Part shown: in pieces, positions 37,305-47,091 of the stretch
How positions within the stretch are numbered: position 1 is the stretch's first letter
How the letters are laid out: each line of letters opens with the position of its first letter
Source: Panopea generosa
Lineage: Eukaryota; Mollusca; Bivalvia; Adapedonta; Hiatellidae
Length of the DNA: 64,000 bases
Assembly: GCA_029582155.1 (NCBI GenBank)
Contig: CM055907.1
Coordinates: 30,342,983-30,406,982, forward strand
Reading direction: 5' to 3'
Position numbers and translations under genes: made by a program
Notes under the pieces: generated by a model
What the model saw: the letters and a program-made list of their open reading frames with translations, nothing else
Database searches by the model: none
What the model was told of the DNA's origin: nothing

Positions 37305-38815
37305 ATGCTATTATGTGTCCCGTTCGTCCGATTTACAAATAAATTGAAAGGATAAAGAAAACCATCTGAAAGTCAGGGTCACATTATCAAACTAGTGTCA
37401 GCGATATTAACATTTTTATATTATATATATAAATGTATTTCATTAACGATTTTGTCAAAAATAATGCTCCTATTGACAAAATCATAAATGAATTACCTCA
37501 ACATATTCCAAAATTCTAAATATCGATTACAATAGACAATTGGCTCTGAAATTCAGCCGGCGTCTTTATCCTGTCAGTATAGTTTCTCATGAAAAAGATG
37601 GATGAGTCAAGTGTAGTTATTTTAATGCAAACTGTTATAGAGGTATAAATGTGGTTAGCAGTAATGTCAGCTCAATAAATACATGTTATTGCACACTGAA
37701 TTGTTTTGATGACAATATCAATATGATCAATATTTTGATATTTTGACGAGTATATTTTATTGTTTTCATTTGTAGCTTGGCACAATATAATATGAATGTT
37801 TGGCGACTTCTTGATTAATGGTCTCACATAGCGTAAAACAATTGTATGGCTAAAATATAAAAACAATTGAAACATCCCGAATGACATATTAGTATTTACT
37901 ATAATGAATGTTAAAATGTTCTTTGATAACTTCATGTTAAGTACATCATCAATAAACATGCGTATCAATTGCATTTTCCTAATATCAAGGTCTGTAAAAG
38001 GTTCCAATTCATGTCCCTCACGGATCATAATTTTTTCTATACCGTTAGAGAAAACCTATTCAACTCAATAGTCAGTACTTATAATGTCGTTCACGCTTAG
38101 CGAGTATATACAATTACATTAACTGAATCAAGTAACGACACGATGTATACAATATGATCTACAATAAACGTCTAAAATTGCAGTCGATAAATGCTGAGAA
38201 GAAGCATAATTAGAGTGTAAATGCTTAGCTTCCGGCAAAAATGTTCAAGTTTTGAAATTATTTCCAATTGATCACATTTCTTCTTTTTGTATAAAATATT
38301 TGTTTATACAGAATCGTCGCATTTTTATAACGAAAAAAGTAAATCATATTTCAAAACTTGAATATCTCTTTTAACTCTGAATGCAATCGAGGCTTGTTTA
38401 TTCTTCCTTTCGTTACTATGTTTTCAAGGGACCCTTTTATCAGATATAATTGTAACAATTTATGTTGATACAAGATAACACATGACTGTAAAATAAAATG
38501 TACAATAAAAGTCACTTTTTATGAAAATTAATATGTTTCAGGATACTTTAATTGATATATCAAATGTACAGAATTTTAATCTATTTTGAATCGGATATAT
38601 AAACAAACAAGCATGTGTTGATGAATTTAAATATTTTTCAAATTCAACGCCGTTGAAAGAATTACAATCTAATGTTCTGGAGCAATTTGTTGCTTATTTC
38701 CGTTACAAAGATGCTCAAATATATGTTAAAACTTAATTTGTAAAGGTATGTTTCCACAAAGCACTGTACAAACTGTACATGCATGAGGCTTGTTTTGTAA
38801 CACACGTAAATACTG
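37305..38815. other. AT-rich DNA with one unassigned ORF
   Basis: Apart from a 118-residue minus-strand frame at 37672-38028, nothing is recognised. No repeat or transposon end was seen. Confidence 0.45.
37672..38028 (-). CDS. Hypothetical ORF, 118 residues, possibly not a gene
   Basis: The frame has a true ATG at 38028 and a non-repetitive sequence beginning MIREGHELEPFTDLDIRKMQ. A hydrophobic central stretch (about residues 42-68) could be a membrane segment. I recognise no domain. The N-terminal third looks more protein-like than the Asn/Ile-rich remainder. It could be an exon running into intron sequence, although no strong GT donor stands out, or it could be chance. It is listed because it is the longest non-repeat, non-transposon frame in the central region. 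Confidence 0.15.
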   Translation of the reverse strand: MIREGHELEPFTDLDIRKMQLIRMFIDDVLNMKLSKNILTFIIVNTNMSFGMFQLFLYFSHTIVLRYVRPLIKKSPNIHIILCQATNENNKIYSSKYQNIDHIDIVIKTIQCAITCIY

Positions 38816-38880
38816 TATTATAGTCAGACACTCAGTAATTATCATATTTTAATCAAATTAGTTTAATAGGTTTAATATTG
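38816..38880 (+). repeat. Short repeat shared with 48688-48745
   Basis: ATTATAGTCAGACACTCAGT followed by AATTATCATATTTTAAT and AAATTAGTTTAATAG is found here and, with a few changes, at 48688. The two copies lie on the same strand outside the Ty3/Gypsy remnant, one on each side. Confidence 0.7.
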
Positions 38881-38884
38881 GAAC

Positions 38885-39065
38885 CATGATCGGATACATA
38901 TATATAGTATATAAGTCATGGTCGACACCAAATTTATTGGTTTGGCAGAGGCCTTGATATTGTATCAATGGTTTGCATTGTAGTTAGGCGCACTCGCTGT
39001 AGTCTGGTCTGTACATTTATGTCTTGGTTATTCACAAATAATTATCTCAATATATATATCATGCA
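38885..39065 (+). repeat. Interspersed repeat, copy B (partial)
   Basis: From TAGTATATAAGTCATGGTCG through GGCAGAGGCCTTGATATTG, GGCGCACTCGC and TAGTCTGGTCTGTACAT to TTATTCACAAATAATTATCTC, this nearly matches 39316-39460. It lacks the first half of the unit seen in copies A and C. Confidence 0.8.
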
Positions 39066-39149
39066 TTGTGAATGAGCATCTGAAATGATCCCAAAAATCG
39101 TAAATTTCGTTGTTGTGAATTTTATTATCTCACTGTATGAAATTAAATA

Positions 39150-39480
39150 TATATGAATTCACTGTATCTATATGATCCAACGGGTTTATAAATATGTCCT
39201 TTAAATAGCATGTGAGTAGTTATGAATCCTTTTCTGGATCCTACTCATATAAAGCTATCACTTCATGTATGTAAATTTGTCCACCCTGTCCAGATGTGTT
39301 GCATGTAATTCCATAGTATATAAGTCATGGTCGACACCAAATTTATTAGTTTGGCAGAGGCCTTGATATTGTATATATGGTTTGCATTGTAGCTAGGCGC
39401 ACTCGCCGTAGTCTGGTCTGTACATGTATGTCTCGGTTATTCACAAATAATTATCTCCATATATATATATATATATATAC
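39150..39480 (+). repeat. Interspersed repeat, copy C (longest)
   Basis: It contains both halves of the repeat: the part starting TTCACTGTATC shared with copy A, and the TATAAGTCATGGTCGACACC part shared with copy B. It ends in an (AT)n run directly before the Ty3/Gypsy remnant. Confidence 0.78.
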
Positions 39481-39515
39481 ATATATATAATATATATATT
39501 CGGGAACATAATTTT

Positions 39516-40594
39516 ATGAAACGCGTTAATTTTAGATCAGCAATTAAAGAGAATGAAAGTCACAAAAAAATGCAGATAAATTATAGACCACAAAGGAAAT
39601 GTCAAAAATGCAGGAGAGATGGTCACCTGACTAGATTATGTAGGGTACGCGTCGCGTCGCGGAAGATAAATACATTTATTAGTAAACCACGAAATGACAG
39701 GAATAAAATTGTATGTTGGGTTTGCATAAAATAGGGCACATTAGGAGAGATTGTCTTCTCAACAATAAAAGGAGTTACTATAGAAATAGGGATAGTGCGC
39801 TCAGGAATTTCAGAACAAATAATGGGCATAGAGCTGATAAAAGACAGGGAAGCTGCAAATCCCGAGACATAGATTTGGGTGTGATGACTGGGGAAGGAAA
39901 AAAATCGCCCACCTACAAAATATCATTATCTGGGAATGCGAATTCTTGTTTAATTGATGTAGGAAAGAATCGTTTAAGATGTTTAGTAGATACAGGTGCC
40001 ATGGTTAGCTTAATTCATTACACAATATACAAAGAATTGAAGAATAAACCGAGATTAGAAAACAAATTTGCGAACTTACAATCAGTTGACGGTAGCTTAT
40101 TAAATGTGTTAGGTAGAATAAATTTTAAATTTAAATTGAAGGGAGAGAAAATTGAACACCCATTTTATGTAGTGTCAGACATGAATATAAAATGTAATAT
40201 TAGAGCAGGATTTTTTGTATGAAAATGGAGTTTATTATGATTTAGGATGTTTACGTATAAGGAAAGTAATGGTTCCGCTAGTAAGTGATATTCACATAGG
40301 CTCAGTTGTAAGATTAGATAGAAAGGTAACTTTGAAACCGAATTCACTGTAAGTATGTACAGGTAGAATTAAGAAGAATTCAAGCATTTTAGAAAATAAA
40401 AGTTATGTTATTGACAAGTTTGAGACAGGTCACATAAGTAAACGACCCGAATTAGTTATTGTGCAATCAGTAATTAAATGAAACAAAGCAGGAAAATTAC
40501 CAATCGTTATAGTTAATGATGAAAACTCAACTCAGAGTAAATTGAACGGGTACAATAATAGCACTTTAAATAAAATATCAGAAGTGTATGCAGT
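39516..40594 (+). pseudogene. Ty3/Gypsy gag C-terminus and protease remnant
   Basis: The first knuckle, CQKCRRDGHLTRLC, is a CX2CX4HX4C motif. The second begins CWVC in the same frame and continues as KIGHIRRDC in the next, so a one-base frameshift at about 39725 splits it. The protease follows in the second frame with RCLVDTGAMVSLIH; DTG is the aspartic protease active site. The frame ends at TGA at about 40220 and later sequence reads through further stops until the insertion at 40595. Gag would package RNA and the protease would mature the polyprotein. The capsid region is absent. Confidence 0.82.
40591..40594. other. Left target-site duplication CAGT
   Basis: CAGT directly precedes the left LTR and occurs again at 43657-43660 after the right LTR. 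A 4-bp duplication fits an LTR-element integrase. The left copy could be read one base longer or shorter. Confidence 0.6.
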
Positions 40595-41546
40595 TATTAC
40601 GTAACGATTTTGTACGTATAATGGACAGTTCGTCGTCAACGTAACGTGCGTTGTCGGACGTGCCGGTGCGTTGAGCGTTGTTTATTGATGAATGAGCAAA
40701 TGTTAGAGAAGTGTTGATGAAGTTGAATATACTAAAATAAATTTATTACGTTGAATGTCACAGACAGCAAACACGACGACACTTATCAATTTTCTATCAG
40801 TTTTAATATAATTTAAAGTCACACAGTTTATAATAAAATAGTTCCAAAGATATAGATATAAACAAAATCACAGTATTGTATCAAAGTTGTTATACCATTC
40901 ACTAAAATCTCACTATAAAAGCGGTGTCCATAACATAGACTATTTGCGAATAACTAAGATAAAAAAACGCTGTCCAAATATCGGATAACATCCAAATATA
41001 TATTAAGTTCACAAAGTTAAATTAAATTTTACAAAGTACTGACGGCTTTCCAATCTGTCTGGTAAACTATCCAGACAGTTACTATGTCCTAAAAGTTGTT
41101 CTCCCCTCATCCTCTATTAACTATTTCCTAAAATACTAAAATTGTTTTGTTTGCACATACATGGCTTTGGTATGGTTTAGATACTTAATCATTAAAAGAA
41201 AACATAAAGGCAAACAAGATATACTGGACAATACATGGTAAAAATGTTATGTACACCAAAATCAAAATGTTTTCACACCTTCAATTTCTATAATCAATTA
41301 GGCTTCAACAGTATATACATAAAACGAAAGTTTGGAATAATTTCACATAATACTGGATTAATAATCAGTTTAAGATAATAAGTGTTTACAGTAGTAGTTA
41401 AGATATCAAGATGTTGGCATTGAGCATATGTGAGAGCAGGTTTAACCAGCATTGACAAGTTGCATTTGAAGATAAAATGTAATAAAATTTTTTTAAATAA
41501 ACTAAAAAGTTGCTAAAGATATTTTCATAAAAATCACTCCATAATA
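40595..41546 (-). repeat. 3' LTR of the non-autonomous element
   Basis: In the element's sense (minus strand) this is the downstream LTR, directly after the polypurine tract. AATAAA hexamers on the minus strand at 40742-40747 and 40681-40686 could serve as poly(A) signals. It aligns base for base with 42704-43656 apart from about ten differences. Confidence 0.9.
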
Positions 41547-41561
41547 ACTTCCCCCTGTTTT
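41547..41561 (-). other. Polypurine tract
   Basis: The minus strand reads AAAACAGGGGGAAGT immediately before the 3' LTR, the position and composition expected for the primer of plus-strand DNA synthesis. Confidence 0.8.
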
Positions 41562-41666
41562 AGAAAATCTTTGTCCTCAAAGTTAATATAAATAACTGCA
41601 ATTAAAATAGTTCAACGTTTTTAATGTAATTGGCAATTTGTATAAACAGAGAAAGATTCTGTCCCT

Positions 41667-42656
41667 TTAAATATTCATCTGATTGCAATAGATTGTAAAG
41701 TGGCCCTTTCTTTTGCAATACGCACACACAGCTCCCTTGGCGACACATTTGTTTGATGGATGATATTTGTCACTACCACATTTATTGCAATAAAAATCAC
41801 AGGAACATGAAGGTCCCGTGCAATTTCTATCGACGTATTGGCTTAAACAAATAGTTCTAGATAAACTTCTTGTATCAGTCTTGGCAGTTGAGAGGCAATT
41901 TAACAATTTCTCGTCCTTGCTTCTAAGGCGCGAATGAACATTGGACAGATATTCGAATTCTGCACTTTTCTTTGATAATGTGATGTTCACCTCTTCGAGT
42001 TGCTGTTGAAGGTTGGAATACTTCTCTTCTAAAGTCGTATTTTCACTCTTCAGATTGTGAAACACGTTTTTCAGTTGCTCCATTTCATCTTTCACAATCT
42101 GGTAGTTGAGTTTACACTGTTGCTGTGTTTGTTGTTCATGCTGTATTATCATGTGCAGCTCATCGATATCTTCTTCTAATTTACCCATCTCGCTTGGATA
42201 AAAATTTAATCTCATTTCCGCTTCTATCTCTCTTATGTATTGCATTTTGATGTTGTCATATTTTGGTAACACTTTACTTAATTCATTATTTTCTACAGAA
42301 CTAAAAGGCATTTGAACACAAACAGATTTCCTTTCGTTATAATTAATCATTCTGACACGATCACGTTGTTGCTTTTTAGCCGATTTCTGATTTTTAGATT
42401 TTTCCGAATATGATTTATTACTAGTTACACTTGATACACATCCGGTAGGTTTCCTGGAAAAGTCCAAGTTGTTGTTGCTGTGTGGACATGATTTGGCATA
42501 ATGTCCGTAGTTTCTGCATACGAAACACTGTCTTGACAGAGCCTTGCAATAGTGGTTATAAACAACATACTCACTACATCTCCGGCACGTCCTGGCTTCT
42601 AATTTCTGCTGTTGAATGGTAGGCACTCGCTTTTGGGGTATTTGATAACAATCCAT
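41667..42656 (-). CDS. Gag-like protein: zinc knuckle, coiled coil, two zinc knuckles
   Basis: The ATG at 42656 gives 329 residues; the frame is open 24 bases further to a GTG, which I do not use. An early Cys pair (C24, C27) precedes a zinc knuckle CFVCRNYGHYAKSC at residues 44-57. A Lys/Ser-rich basic stretch follows (about 75-105), then a Glu/Gln/Leu-rich region (about 155-260) that should form a coiled coil. Two C-terminal knuckles lie at residues 290-304 (C-x2-C-x5-H-x4-C) and 311-324 (CAYCKRKGHFTIYC). Zinc knuckles of this type bind RNA in retrotransposon Gag nucleocapsids. The usual capsid domain is not evident; the coiled coil may provide assembly instead. The frame is intact, unlike all its transposon neighbours, which suggests recent arrival or selection. 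The start lies only 47 bases after the 5' LTR. Function is inferred from motifs alone. Confidence 0.8.
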   Translation of the reverse strand: MDCYQIPQKRVPTIQQQKLEARTCRRCSEYVVYNHYCKALSRQCFVCRNYGHYAKSCPHSNNNLDFSRKPTGCVSSVTSNKSYSEKSKNQKSAKKQQRDRVRMINYNERKSVCVQMPFSSVENNELSKVLPKYDNIKMQYIREIEAEMRLNFYPSEMGKLEEDIDELHMIIQHEQQTQQQCKLNYQIVKDEMEQLKNVFHNLKSENTTLEEKYSNLQQQLEEVNITLSKKSAEFEYLSNVHSRLRSKDEKLLNCLSTAKTDTRSLSRTICLSQYVDRNCTGPSCSCDFYCNKCGSDKYHPSNKCVAKGAVCAYCKRKGHFTIYCNQMNI

Positions 42657-42684
42657 TTTGTGAGAGGGAACCGGAAACACGATA

Positions 42685-42701
42685 CCACTGATTCTGCGCC
42701 A
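42685..42701 (-). other. Primer-binding site
   Basis: Two bases after the end of the 5' LTR the minus strand reads TGGCGCAGAATCAGTGG. TGG complements the CCA end of a tRNA and the position is right for minus-strand priming. The tRNA was not identified. Confidence 0.75.
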
Positions 42702-42703
42702 GT

Positions 42704-43656
42704 TATTACGTAACGATTATAAACGTATTATGGACAGTTCGTCGTCAACGTAACGTGCGTTGTCGGACGTGCCGGTGCGTTGAGCGTTGTTTATTGATGA
42801 ATGAGCAAATGTTAGAGAAGTGTTGATGAAGTTGAATATACTAAAATAAATTTATTAGGTTGAGTGTCACAGACAGCAAACACGACGACACTTATCAATT
42901 TTCTATCAGTTTTAATATAATTTAAAGTCACACAGTTTATAATAAAATAGTTCCAAAGATATAGATATAAACAAAATCACAGTATTGTATCAAAGTTGTT
43001 ATACCATTCACTAAAATCTCACTATAAAAGCGGTGTCCATAACATAGACTATTTGCGAATAACTAAGATAAAAAAAACGCTGTCCAAATATCGGATAACA
43101 TCCAAATATATATTAAGTTCACAAAGTTAAATTAAATTTTACAAAGTACTGACGGCTTTCCAATCTGTCTGGTAAACTATCCAGACAGTTACTATGTCCT
43201 AAAAGTTGTTCTCCCCTCATCCTCTATTAACTATTTCCTAAAATACTAAAATTGTTTTGTTTGCACATACATGGCTTTGGTATGGTTTAGATACTTAATC
43301 ATTAAAAGAAAACATAAAGGCAAACAAGATATACTGGACAATACATGGTAAAAATGTTATGTACACCAAAATCAAAATGTTTTCACACCTTCAATTTCTA
43401 TAATCAATTAGGCTTCAACAGTATATACATAAAACGAAAGTTTGGAATAATTTCACATAATACTGGATTAATAATCAGTTTAAGCTAATAAGTGTTTACA
43501 GTAGTAGTTAAGATATCAAGATGTTGGCATTGAGCATATGTGAGAGCAGGTTTAACCAGCATTGACAAGTTGCATTTGAAGATAAAATGTAATAAAATAT
43601 TTATAAATAAACTAAAAAGTTGCTTAAGATATTTTCATAAAAATCACTCCATAATA
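42704..43656 (-). repeat. 5' LTR of the non-autonomous element
   Basis: The upstream LTR in the element's sense. Differences from the other LTR include GATTATAAACG against GATTTTGTACG near one end, one extra A in an A-run and GCTAATAAG against GATAATAAG. A plus-strand open frame at 43540-43920 begins inside this LTR and runs into the Ty3/Gypsy RT; the fusion is accidental. Confidence 0.9.
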
Positions 43657-43660
43657 CAGT
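43657..43660. other. Right target-site duplication CAGT
   Basis: Matches 40591-40594. Beyond it the interrupted Ty3/Gypsy pol resumes. Confidence 0.6.
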
Positions 43661-45144
43661 CAGTGACACATTTTTTAAAAAAGGCAAATAATCAGTCTAA
43701 ACAGTCAATTGATGACATTTTCACGCAAATAAGCGCACCTGAAGAACATAACGATAAAATAGCTGAATTTTTGTATAGAAATCAAAGTACCATATCAGTA
43801 TCAGCGACTGATGTAGATGACACAGATCTTTTACAAATGCGAATAGACACAGGAACTAGTGATCCCATTAAAGTAAGGCCATATAGAATACCGTTAATTG
43901 ACTTAAAATATGTAAATTAAGCGGTAGATGAACTTTTAACGACAGGTATAATAAGTAGATCGCGTAGTCCGTACTCTGCTCTACTTCTGCTGGTAAGCAA
44001 AAAAATAGTAATGAGAAGCGAATGTGTATAGACTTTCGTGGTCTTAATGAGGTAGTAAAAGGTTACGCTTTTTCTGTTACCCAGAATTGATTCAGTGTTA
44101 GATAAATTAGGTAATAACGCCATATTCTCCTCAATAGATTTACGCAGTGTTTTTCTGTGTAGGTATACATCCAAGAGATAGCGAGAAAACAGCATTTAGC
44201 ACTTCTAAAGGTCTTATGGAATGGAATCGGACTCTATTTGGACTCAGAACGTCACCGAGCTTATTCTCAGAAGTTATGACGCGCGCGCTGAACGGGTTAG
44301 AATATTGTGCAATTCCATTTTGGTAAGACTATTGAAGAGTATTTAGTACACTTGCAAATGGTACTAGGCAGGTTCAAAGAACATAAGTTGAAAATGAAAT
44401 TAAGTAACTGTCAGTTTATGAAACCTGAAACTAAACACTTGGGGTTTATTGTTAACAAAGATAGTATTAAACAAGATGCACAAAAAGTACAAGCGATAAA
44501 AGGGTTAGCTCCACCCACTACAGATAAGGCAGTCCGTAGTTTTGTAGCTATGCTTGGCTATTATAGACGATTTGTACCAAATTTTAGCAAAATAGCAGAA
44601 CCACTTATTAATCTGACAAGAAATGCTAGATTTAAATGGGATGAGAATTGTCAATTAGCATTTGAAACATTAAAATCAAGTAAAGCAGAAGCTCCATTAT
44701 TAGTTTATCCAGATATGAATAAGAGATTCATTTTGTACACCGACGCTAGTAATAGCTCAACGGGAGCTGTGTTAGAGATGAAATGTGAACAGATGTAAAA
44801 AAAAACCTATGTACTTTCTTTCTCACAAATTATCGCGTACGCAAATCAAGTGGCCGATTATTGAAAAGGAGATGTTTTCAGTAGTTTACGCTGTGTCACA
44901 CTTTCATCATTATTTACATGGGTCTAAGGTACTAATTTACACTGACCACAAACCACTGCAATATATTCTTGAGAAACAGCAATTCAATAATCGTAAGGTA
45001 GCTATGTCTGGATTACTTATTCAGTCATATGATGTAGAGATAAAACACATCCCAGGGAAAGACAATATTGTAAATACGTATTATCACGAATACCGGAAGG
45101 GAATTCTCAAGATAATGAAACCGAGGAACTGTCCTCAGAAATAG
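43657..45144 (+). pseudogene. Ty3/Gypsy reverse transcriptase and RNase H remnant
   Basis: The RT N-terminus reads IDTGTSDPIKVRPYRIPL, then RSRSPYSALLL and CIDFRGLNEVV in successive frames. After GLEYCAIP the sequence jumps to FGKTIEEYLVHLQMVLGRF. The segment that should hold the YxDD catalytic box is missing, apparently a short deletion with a frame change at about 44327. The connection domain and RNase H follow: PETKHLGFIVNKDSI, VAMLGYYRRFVPNFSKIAEP, FILYTDASNSSTGAVL, a stop/frame break at about 44800, then SHKLSRTQIKWPIIEKE and IYTDHKPLQYI. The enzyme would copy element RNA into DNA. This copy has lost the active site. Confidence 0.85.
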
Positions 45145-46440
45145 GTGTAGTCGATAGGGCTTTCTTAGTAAATACAAAAGACACGTCAAATATTGACCCA
45201 CTTAAATATCTACACGCTCAGGCAACTGTAATACATGACGAAGGGAAACAAAAGTTACTATATATTAATATGCAGGAAGAACCATCAAAAGATGATGAGA
45301 TTGTCAAAATTAAAAAGTCATTGAATGATGGCAGTGCCAATAAAACTACCGATCGAAACTTTCTAGTGCTTGAAGAGATTCTGAATTTTGTAGCAAATGC
45401 CGACAGTGAAGCTGTTCTGAGGTTGTACGTTCCGTCACATCTGACTGATGTGGTGTTAAAAAGTTATCATGATTTGGGGCATGTTGAGATAGATAAGACG
45501 GTTGATATGATTAAACAAAAGTATTATTTTTCAAACCTGTATAAATGCGTGATTGAGTACATAGAGAAATGTGTACCTTGTCAACAGCAACGGGTCGCAG
45601 CGATTAAGCCACCTATGGGAGAAACCGAAATGAATCCGTATCCATTTATTAAAATTGCTGCTGACATCAGTGGACCATATCCAACAACGCTTTCCGGTAA
45701 CATGTATATATATACTGTTACATGTACATACTCAGGCTGGATTGAATCATATCCATTGCCAAATAAGTCAAATGACTTGATTTTGTACGTGCTACTCTAG
45801 GAAATTTTTACAAGACATTCTATACCCCTCGTATATCTGAGTGATAACGGAAGTGAGAATGTGTCCCGAAAAGTTATAAAGACACTCACTTACTGAATGT
45901 TAAGTGCATAACAACTAGCTTTTACTCACCACAAGGTAACGGACGTGTTGAAGTTTCACACACCAATCTGATAGATATGTTATCAAAGAAAATTAAGCAT
46001 GACCCTACTACTTGGGATCTATTTCTTAATCAGTCTAGCTGCAATTCGAATGACAGTTAATCAGTCAAGCAAAACAACTTCGTTTAGTCTCTTATATACC
46101 AGAGACGCGACATTTCCAACAGACAAAGTACTTACCCCAAGGCGCAAGTATTTTGGTACTGATGCTCATGAAATAGCGTTACAAGAATGTATCACCGTAT
46201 GAAGGGTCTAAAATGCAAAAGAGCTAATAAGGCAAAGGGAGCGAGCAGTGAAGTAGAATTTAAAGTTGGACAGGCAGTATACTTGAGAAATCACTTAAGA
46301 AAAAGTAAGTTGGATCCAAGGTAGATACCCTTTTATAGGATAATTGAACAGAAATCACCTCTGACTTTTATTATCAAAAATTATCTTGATGGGAAGACTA
46401 GAGAAACTCATGCTAGGCAAATAAAACCTTCAATTTAGAG
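45145..46440 (+). pseudogene. Ty3/Gypsy integrase remnant
   Basis: The HHCC zinc-binding domain is visible as SYHDLGHVEIDKTVDMI and KCVPCQQQ in the frame 45270-45800. The catalytic core starts ADISGPYPTTLSGN and continues TYSGWIESYPLP to a stop at about 45800. Later frames give LSDNGSEN, then YSPQGNGRVEVSHTNL (the core Glu region), then VGQAVYLRNHLRKSKLDPR and KTRETHARQIKP of the C-terminal domain. The integrase would insert the cDNA. At least three stops or frame changes disable it. Confidence 0.83.
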
Positions 46441-47091
46441 AACTGGGATATACCGAAAGACCCACGTGGTCATCTATTACGTAAAGTAGCATATCCCCAG
46501 AGGGTAGTGAGACTGAGTCAAGTAGCGATTCAGATTTTAGCAAGGTTGACTGATAAATATAGAAAGGTTAGAGACGGTTCTTCCAATGAAGAAAACATTC
46601 ATCTTATGGAACTTTCCAGAATACTTAAAGAACGAAATAACCTTATTAAGCTGAAAAATAAAAGTAATGACAGCGACAGTGACGGTAGCAGTAGTAGTAA
46701 ATCAGATACTAACGTATCTTTGAAGTCAGAAAGTTCATTCAAAACGTCTAATAGACGGGAACAAGTAAATATGTCTGATTTAGAATAAATTAGTAGTGAA
46801 GCTGAGTTATCAAGAGTAAATAACTCTGGAGTTAGAGATCCAGAAGTAGACAGTGATTTTGAACCGGAAGTAGAAATGGACATTAACTATGTTCAAAAAC
46901 CTAAGCAAATTAAGTCTACAAAGAAGGAAGTAGAAATGGACATTAATTATGTTTAAAAACCTAAGAAATTTAGGTCTACGAAGAAAACGAGTTTCAGTAG
47001 TAACAGTGATAGTTGTAGTAGTAGTAGCAGTAGCAGTAAGGAATCAATATCTCAAAAGAAGCTAAAGGTTTTATTTAACGCTCTCTTTTAG
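46441..47091 (+). pseudogene. Ser/acid-rich C-terminal extension of the Ty3/Gypsy polyprotein
   Basis: After the integrase C-terminal domain, coding-like sequence continues: WDIPKDPRGHLLRKVAYPQR, a charged helical part (RILKERNNLIKLKNK), a Ser/Asp-rich stretch, an in-frame stop at about 46788, then more Ser-rich sequence ending KLKVLFNALF at a TAG at 47091. No envelope or chromodomain motif is visible. It may be an integrase tail or a separate third ORF. A 60-base piece is duplicated in tandem near its end. Confidence 0.5.
46866..46985 (+). repeat. 60-bp tandem duplication within the retrotransposon tail
   Basis: GGAAGTAGAAATGGACATTA at 46866 and 46926, followed by AAAACCTAAG and GTCTAC, are two copies exactly 60 bases apart. 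The second has acquired a TAA. As 60 is divisible by three, the duplication kept the frame. Confidence 0.85.

Larger units (their letters stand above)
40595..43656 (-). mobile_element. Complete non-autonomous LTR element encoding one zinc-knuckle/coiled-coil ORF
   Basis: Two direct repeats of 952 and 953 bases flank a 1.16-kb interior. Each repeat starts TATTACG and ends CATAATA, giving short inverted ends. On the minus strand a primer-binding site follows the first LTR and a purine tract precedes the second, fixing the transcription direction. The only ORF is a gag-like protein. There is no protease, RT or integrase, so it must use the enzymes of another element. The layout recalls the TR-GAG elements described in plants. 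LTR likeness (about ten differences by eye) indicates a recent insertion into the older Ty3/Gypsy relic. Confidence 0.88.
39481..47091 (+). mobile_element. Ty3/Gypsy LTR retrotransposon, 5'-truncated, decayed and split by a younger element
   Basis: Domains lie in the order gag zinc knuckles, protease, RT, RNase H, integrase and C-terminal tail on the plus strand, the order of Ty3/Gypsy elements. Sequence to the left of 39516 is an (AT)n run, so the capsid part of gag and any 5' LTR are missing. A 3.06-kb LTR element interrupts it at 40595-43656, between the protease and the RT N-terminus. Many stops and frame breaks make it a relic. I could not identify its LTRs. Confidence 0.88.

Noticed and set aside
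42657..42680. Start of the gag-like ORF at 42680
   Set aside because: The codon there is GTG. The first ATG is at 42656 and lies in a clean context after the primer-binding site.
43540..43920. 126-codon frame as a gene
   Set aside because: It is an accidental join of LTR sequence and the Ty3/Gypsy RT across the right insertion edge.
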